This document shows, piece after piece, positions 44,885 to 53,470 of a DNA stretch of 64,000 nucleotides. Each line of letters starts with the position of its first letter. The first letter of the stretch is position 1. The stretch is taken from contig NZ_BKAU01000001.1 in NCBI RefSeq assembly GCF_007992715.1, forward strand, positions 496,001 to 560,000, given 5' to 3'. The translations under genes were made by a program, and so were the position numbers. The notes beneath the pieces are model-generated. The model worked only from the letters and a program-made list of their open reading frames with translations. It had not been told where the DNA came from and searched no databases. Origin of the DNA: Chitinophaga cymbidii. Its GTDB lineage: Bacteria > Bacteroidota > Bacteroidia > Chitinophagales > Chitinophagaceae.

Positions 44885-46057
44885 ATGATGAGAATGGAAC
44901 AGACCTGGCGCTGGTTCGGGCCGAAAGACCCTGTGAGCCTGTCAGATATCCGTCAGGCGGGCGCTACAGGGATCGTTACCGCGCTGCACCATGTCCCCAA
45001 CGGTGTCGTATGGACGAAAGAAGACATCCTGCAACGCAAACAGGAGATAGAAGCCGCCGGCCTTACCTGGTCAGTCGTGGAAAGCGTACCCGTGCATGAG
45101 GATATCAAAACCCAAACCGGCCGGTTCAAGGAATACATCAAAAACTATCAGCAAAGCCTCCGCAACCTCGCGGCCTGCGGCATTTATACGGTAACGTACA
45201 ACTTCATGCCGGTGCTGGACTGGACCCGCACCGACCTTGCCTATACTGTGGAAGACGGTTCAAAGGCGCTGCGGTTCGACAAAGCACAGTTCATGGCTTT
45301 CGACCTGTTCATGCTGCAAAGGCCCGGCGCGGAAAATGATTACTCCGAAGCGGAGATATCCCGCGCCAAAGAGCAGTTCGACAGCATGACGGACGATGAA
45401 AAAAGCCTCCTGCAAAGAAATATCATCGCAGGGCTGCCGGGCTCCGAAGAAAGCTTCACGCTGGAGCAGTTCCAGGCGGCACTGGACAAGTATAAAGACA
45501 TCGACGCCATCAAGCTGAAGCTGCACCTGTTCTATTTCCTGCAACAGATCGTACCGGTAGCCGAAGAAGTGGGCATCAAACTGGCCATCCACCCGGATGA
45601 TCCTCCCTTCCCCATCCTCGGCCTGCCCCGCGTGGTGAGCACCGAACAGGATGCGCGCGAGCTGCTGGCTACCGCTCCTTCTCCCGCAAACGGGCTTTGC
45701 TTCTGCACCGGCTCCTATGGCGTGCGGAAAGACAACGACCTGCCCGGCATGGTGGAACGCCTCGGCGACCACATCCACTTCATCCACCTGCGTGCCACCA
45801 AACGCGATGCCCAGGGCAACTTCTACGAAGCTAACCACCTGGAAGGCGATGTGGACATGTTCTCGGTGGTGAAGAGCATATTAACGGTCATGAATAAACG
45901 TAATGTGTCCATTCCCATGCGCCCGGACCACGGGCACCAGATGCTGGATGACCTCCAAAAGAAAACAAACCCCGGATACAGCGCCATCGGGCGTTTGCGG
46001 GGGCTTGCGGAGCTACGCGGACTGGAAATGGGGATCGCGAAATCAACCGGAAAATAG
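44885..46057 (+). CDS. uxuA: Mannonate dehydratase
   Basis: The 390-residue enzyme dehydrates D-mannonate to 2-keto-3-deoxygluconate in glucuronate breakdown. Family segments are clear: [91 protein letters not shown] and PMRPDHGHQ, which contain the metal-binding His and Cys. The start may be 44885, 44888 or 44894 (MEQTWRW). Other hexuronate genes (uxaC, uxuB, kdgK) are not in the window. Three direct repeats lie in its upstream region. Confidence 0.95.
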   Translation: MMRMEQTWRWFGPKDPVSLSDIRQAGATGIVTALHHVPNGVVWTKEDILQRKQEIEAAGLTWSVVESVPVHEDIKTQTGRFKEYIKNYQQSLRNLAACGIYTVTYNFMPVLDWTRTDLAYTVEDGSKALRFDKAQFMAFDLFMLQRPGAENDYSEAEISRAKEQFDSMTDDEKSLLQRNIIAGLPGSEESFTLEQFQAALDKYKDIDAIKLKLHLFYFLQQIVPVAEEVGIKLAIHPDDPPFPILGLPRVVSTEQDARELLATAPSPANGLCFCTGSYGVRKDNDLPGMVERLGDHIHFIHLRATKRDAQGNFYEANHLEGDVDMFSVVKSILTVMNKRNVSIPMRPDHGHQMLDDLQKKTNPGYSAIGRLRGLAELRGLEMGIAKSTGK

Positions 46058-46129
46058 AACCGGCCCGGAATGAAATGATACGGCGTGGAGCCGCTTAAAC
46101 AAGATGGCATTCACGTCACCAAATAAGCA

Positions 46130-46159
46130 GGGGCCGACCAGTACTGGTCAGCCCCGTTT
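46130..46159. terminator. Hairpin between the convergent uxuA and tolC-like genes
   Basis: GGGGC (46130-46134) and GCCCC (46151-46155) enclose the 14-bp palindrome GACCAGTACTGGTC (46136-46149). Only GTTT follows on the plus strand, so termination strength is uncertain. Confidence 0.55.
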
Positions 46160-46186
46160 AACACACACTACGAAAACAACTACTTC

Positions 46187-47467
46187 CTATCTCCAGAATT
46201 CGTTGCCGTTCAATTGTAACAAAGCCAGGCTTGATATCGATAACTGATATTGATATTGTATTTTGGCCAGCTGCGCTTCCAGCATGGAGGTCTGCGCATT
46301 TTGCAGATCGAGGTAAGTGATCACCCCGTTTTTGTAGCGGCTTTGCGCCAATTGCAAAGCGCGCTGCGCCTGCTGCAGCAGCGCTTCGGCCGTCAGCAGC
46401 CTTTCCTTGCTGGCCGTTACTTCCGACTGCTGCTGGATGACTTCCTTGCGTAAATTATTTTTTACATCCTGCGTGTTCCATTTGGCCACTTCCACCTGCT
46501 GGGCGGCCATGCGTTCCTGCGTGCGCAGCTTTTTGCCGTGAAAGATCGGCACGGAAAGGCTGACGCCCGCATTGTAATTAAATTTCGGTGTGTTCACGTC
46601 CGGCAGAAAGCCGTTCTTGTAGCCGGTGCCCGCATCCAGGAAAAGAGATGGTTTGTACTGCGTTTTGGCAAATTCCACGCCCATGGACGCTACATTTTCC
46701 TTTTCGATGGCGGTCTTCACCGTGCTGTTATTCAAAAATCCTTCATCCGCCAATACCACGCCTGCTACGGGCCATTCAAAACTGGCATGGATGGAATCCT
46801 GTAATGTATCGCCGGTATAGTATTCCAGCGTTGCCAGTTCTTTCCGCAGCGCGTTCACATAGTCTACTTTTTTATTGCGGTAAGATTCCAGTTTCACGCG
46901 GGTGTTCAGCAGGTCGAGGTCGATCGCATCGCCGTGCTTCAGCTTGTTTTCCACCATTTGCTCCGTTTCTTCCAGCAGCTTGATGTTGGCTTCCTGCACA
47001 GTGATGTTGTCATTTAGATAGGCGATGCCGAGATAGGCATTGGCCACCTGGTAGGCCAGCTGTTCCTTCACTTCCGAAGTCTGTGCCCCCAGCAGCTTTG
47101 CTTCCGCTTCGTGCTGGTGAATACGGCTGCCCGTTTTCCCGAAATCCAGCAGCAGCTGCCGGGCTTCAATACCGGCATTCACGTTTTCGGAAGGCACCGG
47201 CTGAAAGGTGAAATCACTGCCGGGCAGCTGTATTTTCGGAACGGGGTACACGTGCATGTAGCTGGCGGTACCGTCTACCGTTGGCAGGCGGTCTGCCTTT
47301 GACAGCTCTATTTGTCCCGCTGCAATGCGCTGCTGCGTTTCCATCGACCTGACCTTTGCATAATGATCAAAAGAATGCTGCACCATCTCTTTCAGGTCTG
47401 CCGGCGCTACCTGCGCGGAAGCATGAAGAGAAATAGCGGATAATATGATGATGAATATCTTTTTCAT
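46187..47467 (-). CDS. TolC-family outer membrane efflux channel
   Basis: The 426-residue protein starts at the ATG at 47467, directly before its signal peptide (MKKIFIIILSAISLHASA); longer readings overlap the emrB-like gene. Two TolC repeats are visible, with the coiled-coil segments QRIAAGQIELSKADRLP, LGIAYLNDNITVQEANIKLLEETEQMV and ALQLAQSRYKNGVITYLDLQNAQTSMLEAQLA. It forms the exit duct for the EmrA/EmrB-type pump encoded immediately upstream (13-bp gap). Confidence 0.94.
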   Translation of the reverse strand: MKKIFIIILSAISLHASAQVAPADLKEMVQHSFDHYAKVRSMETQQRIAAGQIELSKADRLPTVDGTASYMHVYPVPKIQLPGSDFTFQPVPSENVNAGIEARQLLLDFGKTGSRIHQHEAEAKLLGAQTSEVKEQLAYQVANAYLGIAYLNDNITVQEANIKLLEETEQMVENKLKHGDAIDLDLLNTRVKLESYRNKKVDYVNALRKELATLEYYTGDTLQDSIHASFEWPVAGVVLADEGFLNNSTVKTAIEKENVASMGVEFAKTQYKPSLFLDAGTGYKNGFLPDVNTPKFNYNAGVSLSVPIFHGKKLRTQERMAAQQVEVAKWNTQDVKNNLRKEVIQQQSEVTASKERLLTAEALLQQAQRALQLAQSRYKNGVITYLDLQNAQTSMLEAQLAKIQYQYQLSISSLALLQLNGNEFWR

Positions 47468-47480
47468 GATTGACATTTGT

Positions 47481-49061
47481 TTAGTGCGCATGTTCCGCCG
47501 CTTCTTTCATGGCAGTTGCGCTCAGGTTGCGTTTTTTAACAAAGAGCATTAACGGTAACACACATACGAAGAATATTCCCACGAAACGGAAAGCATCCAG
47601 GTAAGTGAGCACGTATGCATGTTTATTGACCAGTCCTTCCAGCATGGCAAGCCCGCCCTGCTGCGCCTGCGCGGCGCTCATGCCTTTCGCGGCCAGGGCG
47701 TTCGCGCTCTGCTTCAGGCGCTCCATGGCGATGGGGTTGTCGCTGTTGACGTACGTCAGCAACTGTGTACGGTGCAGCGCATACTGGCTGGCCACATAAG
47801 TGTTCATAAATGCGATCCCGAAAGAGCCGCCCAGCTGCCGGAGCATGTTGTTGATGGCGATGCCCTGCGGCATTTCCATGGGCGTCAGTCCGGATACGGC
47901 CTGGTTCGTCAGCGGTACGCTCAGCATGGCGGAACCAACGCCGCGCAGCAGCAACGGCGTGAAAAAGAACATTACGCCGGCTTCCGGACTGGCGGTAGAC
48001 ATCCAGAAGCAGAATATGGCGAACATCATAAAACCTCCGGTGATCAGGTATTTCGGCGGTACGCCCCGCTGTATCATCTTCCCCACCATCGGCATCATTA
48101 CGGCCGCCATTACAGCGCCGGGAAACAGGGATTCACCGGTAAGCGTTGGCGTGTAATTCATCACGCGCTGCATCCACACCGGGTAAACGAACATCGAGCA
48201 GTAGATGCCGAGGCCCATGATGAACGTGAGCAGCGTGGTGATGGCGAGCGTGCGGTTCTTCAGCACTTTCAGGTTCACTGCCGGCGCATCCGTTGTAAGC
48301 TCCCACCAGATGAACAGGATAAAAGCGACGACCGCGGCGGTCGTGAGCACCACAATATGTTTCGCGGCAAACCAGTCTTCCGACTGCCCTTTTTCAAGAA
48401 TGTACTGCAGGCTGCCTACCCAGATGATGAGCAGGAGTATGCCGATGTAATCGATCTTGATGGCTTTCCGGTCGATGTTATATTCGTTCTCCTGCTTATC
48501 GATAAAAGAGAAAACAAGAAAAGCGGCGATGATGCCTACCGGCACGTTGATATCGAAGATGAGCGACCAGTGGAAGTTGTCCACTATCACACCGCCCAGC
48601 GTAGGGCCGATAGTGGGACCGATGATCACGCCCATCCCGAAGATGGCGGAAGCGATCGGCCGCTCTGAAATTTCAAAAGTGTCGAATAATATGGATTGGG
48701 AAGTGGATAACAGCGCACCGCCGCCTATGCCCTGCAGGAAGCGCCAGGCCACCAGCTCCCATAGCGAGCCGGACATGCCGCACATGTAAGACGAAAAGGT
48801 GAAGATGAGAATGGACGTGAGATAATAGTTCTTACGCCCGAAATACGAAGCGAGGAACCCCGTCATGGGTATGACGATCACGTTGGCGATGGCGTAGGCC
48901 GTGATCACCCAGGAAGCATCTTCGATGGTGGCTCCCAGGTTGCCGCTGATCTGCGACAAGGCTACGTTCACAATGGTCGTATCGATCAGCTCCAGCATGG
49001 TGGCGGAAATGACCGTAGCCACTATGATCCACTTCGCGAATCCTTTCGGTTTTGGTGACAT
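47481..49061 (-). CDS. DHA2-family drug:H+ antiporter (EmrB-like)
   Basis: The 526-residue major facilitator has about 14 hydrophobic spans. Motifs typical of DHA2 are present: ELIDTTIVNVALSQI in span 1, WVITAYAIANVIVIPMTGFLASYFGRK, WRFLQGIGGGALLS, and motif C GPTIGPTLGG. It exports hydrophobic compounds through the EmrA adaptor and TolC channel encoded on either side. The gene lies 4 bp after the emrA-like stop and is controlled from the promoter at 50.15 kb. Confidence 0.95.
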   Translation of the reverse strand: MSPKPKGFAKWIIVATVISATMLELIDTTIVNVALSQISGNLGATIEDASWVITAYAIANVIVIPMTGFLASYFGRKNYYLTSILIFTFSSYMCGMSGSLWELVAWRFLQGIGGGALLSTSQSILFDTFEISERPIASAIFGMGVIIGPTIGPTLGGVIVDNFHWSLIFDINVPVGIIAAFLVFSFIDKQENEYNIDRKAIKIDYIGILLLIIWVGSLQYILEKGQSEDWFAAKHIVVLTTAAVVAFILFIWWELTTDAPAVNLKVLKNRTLAITTLLTFIMGLGIYCSMFVYPVWMQRVMNYTPTLTGESLFPGAVMAAVMMPMVGKMIQRGVPPKYLITGGFMMFAIFCFWMSTASPEAGVMFFFTPLLLRGVGSAMLSVPLTNQAVSGLTPMEMPQGIAINNMLRQLGGSFGIAFMNTYVASQYALHRTQLLTYVNSDNPIAMERLKQSANALAAKGMSAAQAQQGGLAMLEGLVNKHAYVLTYLDAFRFVGIFFVCVLPLMLFVKKRNLSATAMKEAAEHAH

Positions 49062-49065
49062 ACGA

Positions 49066-50109
49066 TCAGTATTTTAAGGCCACTTCCACGCTCAGGCCGG
49101 CACGGAGCTTGTCGAGGTATTGGTCTGCGTTATCAATTGCGATCTTTACGGGAACGCGCTGTACGATCTTTACGAAATTGCCGGTAGCATTGTCCGGCGG
49201 GAGCAGCGAAAATTTGGCGCCTGTAGCGCGGGAAATGGCGGTCACCTTGCCTTTCAGGGCAAGATCGCTGAACCCGTCCACTTCAATATCGGCTTCCTGC
49301 CCTACGTGTATGTGTTCCAGTTGTGTTTCCTTGAAATTGGCGACAATGTAAAAGCCGTTCTCATCAACAATTGTAAAAAGGCTTTGCCCGGCCTGTACAT
49401 ATTGCCCCGGCTCTACATTCTTTCTGCCGATGCGGCCGGTGATGTTGGCGGTGATCTTCGTGTAGCCGAGCTTGAGCTTCATTTGTTCCACTTCGGCCTT
49501 TTTACTGGCTACGAGCGCTTCGGCCTGCGTAACTTTCGCAGCGGCTACCTGTACAGAAGACTTTGCCAGCGTGATATTGTCCTGCGCCGCCTGGTATTGT
49601 TTGTCGTTGGTGAGGCTGGTGGCTTTGGTATCGTCCAGCTGACGGTTGGTGATGGCCTGATCATTAAAAAGGCTCTGATCGCGGTTAAGATCGGCCGCGG
49701 CTTTGTTTTTCTTCACCAGCGCCACCTGTGCGTTGGCTTCCGCCACATTGATGCCGGCATTAGCATTGGCGAGGCTGGCGCGGGCAGACAGCAGGTCCGC
49801 TTCCGCCTGCCGGTAATCGGCTTCCGCCTGTTGCAGCTCGATGCGGTATTCTTCATCGTCGATCATCACCAGTGTGTCCCGCTGCTTTACATTGCCATAA
49901 TCCTGTACGTACAGGTCTTTTACATACCCTGAAACCCGGGCGATGACAGGCGCGGAATGCCCTTCTACCTGCGCATTGTCCGTTGTTTCATGGTGGCGGG
50001 CGTACAGCCACTGGCGTATCCCGAAGATGGCCCCGATCAGCAGGATGGCGATGAAAATGAGCCGTACGGCCAGTTTTCCCTTACGGGGACTTGCATTTGC
50101 AGTTTCCAT
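49066..50109 (-). CDS. HlyD/EmrA-family membrane fusion protein
   Basis: The 347-residue protein starts at the ATG at 50109 (METANASPRKGKLAVRLIFIA). It has a short cytoplasmic tail, one span (about 14-32), a lipoyl-type half (APVIARVSGYVKDLYVQDYGNVKQRDTLVMIDDEEY), a long coiled coil, the second half (YTKITANITGRIGRKNVEPGQYVQAGQSLFTIVD), and a beta-barrel domain. It links the EmrB-like pump to TolC. It is first in the operon, with a well-formed promoter and a palindrome directly upstream. Confidence 0.94.
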   Translation of the reverse strand: METANASPRKGKLAVRLIFIAILLIGAIFGIRQWLYARHHETTDNAQVEGHSAPVIARVSGYVKDLYVQDYGNVKQRDTLVMIDDEEYRIELQQAEADYRQAEADLLSARASLANANAGINVAEANAQVALVKKNKAAADLNRDQSLFNDQAITNRQLDDTKATSLTNDKQYQAAQDNITLAKSSVQVAAAKVTQAEALVASKKAEVEQMKLKLGYTKITANITGRIGRKNVEPGQYVQAGQSLFTIVDENGFYIVANFKETQLEHIHVGQEADIEVDGFSDLALKGKVTAISRATGAKFSLLPPDNATGNFVKIVQRVPVKIAIDNADQYLDKLRAGLSVEVALKY

Positions 50110-50148
50110 TGTAGTGTGTGTTTTTGTAGTATTGTGTGTTAAACGACG

Positions 50149-50180
50149 CAAAGGTAAACTGAGTTTACCAAATAGACAAA
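50149..50180 (-). promoter_or_regulatory. Promoter of the efflux operon (TTTG-N20-TACCTTTG)
   Basis: On the minus strand TTTG (50180-50177) and TACCTTTG (50156-50149), 20 bp apart, match the Bacteroidota consensus exactly. The predicted leader is about 35 nt. The palindrome at 50153-50169 overlaps the -7 box. Confidence 0.72.
50153..50169. promoter_or_regulatory. Palindromic operator, probably for the MarR regulator
   Basis: GGTAAAC (50153-50159) and GTTTACC (50163-50169) are perfect 7-bp arms around TGA, a size and symmetry typical of MarR dimer sites. The site lies over the -7 box and spacer of the efflux promoter and 16 bp upstream of the marR -33 element, so it should repress efflux and possibly tune marR. 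Confidence 0.75.
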
Positions 50181-50184
50181 TAAG

Positions 50185-50215
50185 TTGACCTTTTAGGTGT
50201 AAAAGATTAAATTTG
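50185..50215 (+). promoter_or_regulatory. Promoter of the marR-like gene (TTG-N20-TAAATTTG)
   Basis: TTG (50185-50187) and TAAATTTG (50208-50215), separated by 20 bp, fit the consensus. A transcript would start near 50222, about 50 nt before the ATG. Confidence 0.65.
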
Positions 50216-50271
50216 CATGACAAAAGGGTTTTGCTATTTTGGGGAAATCGGGATCACAAACCAATTCAATT

Positions 50272-50757
50272 ATGACAAATTCAGCGTTAGACAAGAAGTT
50301 CCTGGAAATGATGGAGCGGCGGCCGCGATTACTGATACGGCTGCTGGGGCTCGTCAAGAAGGACCTGGATATCCGGTTAACGGAAAAGATGCAGGCGGCG
50401 GGTTACGGCGATTTCAAGATCGGGGACATGGTACTGCTCGCCAATATTTTGCCGGAGGGTACGATCAACAACGAGCTGGCAAAAAAGGCAAGGATCACCA
50501 AACAGGCTATGAGCAAGGTGGTGAAAAACCTGGTGAACACAGGTTTTATTTACACCCGCAAGCATGAAACGGATAACCGGGCTACGGTCATCTGCCTGAC
50601 GGACAAAGGCAAAGAGCTGCTGATCGATGCGTATGCCCAGATAGAGGAGATCCAGCAATATTATGTGGGTATTATCGGTGAACAGGACGCAGAAGTGTTG
50701 CGGGATATCCTGTACCGGCTGGTGGTGGAGATCCACCCGCAGGCAGTTGGTAAATAG
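50272..50757 (+). CDS. MarR-family transcriptional regulator of the efflux operon
   Basis: The 161-residue protein starts at the ATG at 50272 (MTNSALDKKFLEMM). The winged-helix core is clear: VLLANILPEGTINNELAKKARITKQAMSKVVKNLVNTGFIYTRKHETDNRATVICLTDKGKELL, with the recognition helix and the wing ending in DNRA. The divergent EmrA/EmrB/TolC operon and the 17-bp palindrome between them indicate that it represses the pump until it binds an effector, probably an aromatic or lipophilic compound. Its stop abuts the convergent stop of the CHAT gene with no gap. Confidence 0.93.
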   Translation: MTNSALDKKFLEMMERRPRLLIRLLGLVKKDLDIRLTEKMQAAGYGDFKIGDMVLLANILPEGTINNELAKKARITKQAMSKVVKNLVNTGFIYTRKHETDNRATVICLTDKGKELLIDAYAQIEEIQQYYVGIIGEQDAEVLRDILYRLVVEIHPQAVGK

Positions 50758-53454
50758 TCAGCGCCACTTTTTTACAGTGAAAAATATTATCGGACCTAAA
50801 ACTACAGCGAGTATCAACCACATATACCAGACTCCACCTTTTTTTTCCACCGCCACCGCATGATGATGACCGATATAGGTCAAAGCCGCCCAGTAGTAAG
50901 GGAGCTTTAGCTGCTGCCGTATTTCTTTGTCGCGCAGCCATTGCAGCTTTGCGGCATGCAGTGCTATCATGGGATTTTTGGCGGACGGCAATTGTTCGTA
51001 GAAATCCCCGGTGAGCCTTGCCGCGGCGGCGTCATGCACATTCCATAGTCCCGCTACGATACCTGTGGCGCCGGAAGCGGTGAACTCGCGGGCGAGGCTG
51101 ATGATCCCTTCGCCCTCGGCCAGCATGCCCTGGCCGGTGCGGCAGGCGCTCAGCATAATAAGGCCGGGATGGAATTTCCGCGCATACAGCTCGAAGAGGA
51201 AAAAAGGTCCGTCCGCCAGTTGGATAGCGGGCAACTGCTGATCGCCCTGTAAAAATGCATGGGTACTGAGATGCAGGATGCCGCCTTTCCCAAGCTGCTC
51301 GCGGAATACCGCCAGCGTGGCGGATTCATTGCGAAAATATTGCCCTTCCATCCGGCTGTGCACGGCTTCGTATTCCTGTGCCACAGCGGGCAGTTCCGGG
51401 CTTCCGGCGGCTTTGGAAATAAAGAAACCGGTAACGCCCTTTTCTGTGCTGGTCTGTTGTTGCTGCTGCCACCAGGTTTGCAGCGAATAGGCCAGTCCGG
51501 TGGCGGCTTTCTTCGCCAGGAAGGGCCATTGGCCGATATCCCTGTTGTACACGCTGTCCGTGAGCAGGGCGTCGAAGGGAATATAACCGAGGCGTCCATC
51601 CGGTATCAGGAGGTATTGCTTTGCGGGAACCGTATCGTTCCATATCCACCTGAATATGTTGTATGCTTCGCGGCAATATGCGCGCGGGTCATTCTGCATG
51701 GCTTGCGGGCCGTTGTGAAAATAGCGGGCAACAAAGGACTGCAGCGCTGCCTGTTTCTCCGCGCCGTTATCCAGCCGCCTTACGGCGCGGATACCGCTGC
51801 GTTGCAGGTCGATGATGTAAAGGTGATCTTCTCCCGCGAAAAAGCTTTTAACGGTCAGATCTTCGGGGAGGTCCGCCGGCTGAAAGGTATTTGCGGGGTC
51901 TTTTGTGAAATAGGCGGGATATTTTTCTTTTAACTGTTCCTGTATGAGGGATAATTCGTAGGCCAGCGCGGCTCTTTGCCGGCGGGCATTCGCATCGTCC
52001 TGCAGGGCAAGTTCACGGTCGTAATACGCTACGGCCTGCTGCAGCTGGCGTTGCCGGTCCAGCAGCGTATCGTTCATACGCAAGCGGCTGTTCTGCATGT
52101 TGGATTGCAATTCTTCCAGCAGCACCTGCGCTTTGCTGCGCTCCATAACATCCAGCATGATGCCGGTGTACTTTGCGTCTTTCGTGCGTTCCCACAGGAG
52201 GTAGGCAGTGTTCATCGCTTTTTCCGCCAGTGCGCGGCTGTGGCGCTGGTGCAGCAGGCGGGTGGCGCGGCTGAAAAATTCACGGCGCAGGCGTTGTTCT
52301 ACCCCGAAGATCAATCTGTATCCGTGCAGGGCTTCTTCGAGCTGTTTGTCAGTTGGTCCGGCATTTTTTGATCCTGCTGTTGCCGGGCCCTGCATTTGCA
52401 GTTTTTTCGCGGCCTGCAGCATCCCATCCGCCTTTCCCTCCAACGCATCCGCCAATGTAAACTCCCCGTACAACTGATTTTCCGCGGGCCAACCGGCAAC
52501 ACCGGGGATCAGCAACGCTATCGCTTTATCAAAATGTTCCGTGCGCATTTGCCGCTGCAGGTCATTCCGGCCCATCTTCACCAGCAGCCTGGCCTTTTCG
52601 CGCTTCCTCGCACCGGGGTAATGTTGCTCCATCACTTTCAAAGCATCCCTGAAAAACCTGTCCGCCGCGTGATAACGTTGCTGGCTATACGCAATATCAC
52701 CGGAAACCTGCAGCGCGGAAGCCAGCCAATAGCCCGCATTCTCTCCCTTCGCGCCTTTCAGCAGCCGCACCGCTTCGCGGGCATGCCATGCGGCGCTGTC
52801 CGTCTTTCCCATCTGAAGATATACGTCCGCAATGGTGGAATGGAGCAATCCCGGCACCTGCGCATGTGCAAGTCCCATTCTGGCATGCCGCAGCGCTTCT
52901 CCGTACTGCTCGCGCATCTGCTCCGCCACCGCAAGGTTGCCATAGGCAGACGCCATCTGCAGCCGGTCTTTCCGCTGCCCGGCGATCTCTATCACTCTGG
53001 AATGAATGAACGCGGCGCGCTCGTAGTCGCCGAGGCGGGTATAATTATTGCCAAGCGGCTTGAGCACATATTCCAGTATGTCCGTTTCCGTTATAGGTGA
53101 CTCGTTGTAGTAGCGGTAGGCGGTTTCGTAGGCGGCAATAGAAGGGAGGATGTTGCCGGCATAGAGCTGATAATATCCCTGGTAGGTGAGCATATCCAGC
53201 CAGGCGGCCCTTTCATAGTCATTCGCCGGTACGCGCCAGGCGCGCTGCTGCAGGCTCATCAGCAGCGGCAGTCTTACCACCGGTTCTTCCACGGCATAGT
53301 CCAGGTTCACAAAGATCCATTCTTCGAGATTATCTTCCTGCTTTAACGTATCCAGCCGGGCCTGCAAGGCGGCCGGCAAAGTGGTGGTGTCCGCATACGA
53401 ATTTGCAGACAGGCTCAGCAGAAGGATAAATAATGCGGTACGGATAAGGATCAT
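50758..53454 (-). CDS. Exported, membrane-anchored TPR-CHAT caspase-like protein
   Basis: The 898-residue protein has a signal peptide (residues 1-21, LLSLSANSYA), tetratricopeptide-like helices from about 90 to 330, a helical linker (about 440-520), and a C-terminal CHAT domain (about 590-860). The caspase-type dyad is intact: His732 in LHLSTHAF and Cys771 in LSACRTGQG, followed by GIVAGLWNVHD. One span (about 877-893, WLILAVVLGPIIFFTV) then a basic tail anchors it in the inner membrane, placing TPR and protease domains in the periplasm. It lies 16 bp after the PKD protein gene, in an operon divergent from an ECF sigma pair. CHAT proteins are proteases in the known cases; the target here is unknown. 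Confidence 0.9.
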   Translation of the reverse strand: MILIRTALFILLLSLSANSYADTTTLPAALQARLDTLKQEDNLEEWIFVNLDYAVEEPVVRLPLLMSLQQRAWRVPANDYERAAWLDMLTYQGYYQLYAGNILPSIAAYETAYRYYNESPITETDILEYVLKPLGNNYTRLGDYERAAFIHSRVIEIAGQRKDRLQMASAYGNLAVAEQMREQYGEALRHARMGLAHAQVPGLLHSTIADVYLQMGKTDSAAWHAREAVRLLKGAKGENAGYWLASALQVSGDIAYSQQRYHAADRFFRDALKVMEQHYPGARKREKARLLVKMGRNDLQRQMRTEHFDKAIALLIPGVAGWPAENQLYGEFTLADALEGKADGMLQAAKKLQMQGPATAGSKNAGPTDKQLEEALHGYRLIFGVEQRLRREFFSRATRLLHQRHSRALAEKAMNTAYLLWERTKDAKYTGIMLDVMERSKAQVLLEELQSNMQNSRLRMNDTLLDRQRQLQQAVAYYDRELALQDDANARRQRAALAYELSLIQEQLKEKYPAYFTKDPANTFQPADLPEDLTVKSFFAGEDHLYIIDLQRSGIRAVRRLDNGAEKQAALQSFVARYFHNGPQAMQNDPRAYCREAYNIFRWIWNDTVPAKQYLLIPDGRLGYIPFDALLTDSVYNRDIGQWPFLAKKAATGLAYSLQTWWQQQQQTSTEKGVTGFFISKAAGSPELPAVAQEYEAVHSRMEGQYFRNESATLAVFREQLGKGGILHLSTHAFLQGDQQLPAIQLADGPFFLFELYARKFHPGLIMLSACRTGQGMLAEGEGIISLAREFTASGATGIVAGLWNVHDAAAARLTGDFYEQLPSAKNPMIALHAAKLQWLRDKEIRQQLKLPYYWAALTYIGHHHAVAVEKKGGVWYMWLILAVVLGPIIFFTVKKWR

Positions 53455-53470
53455 GCCATCTTAAAGATAG

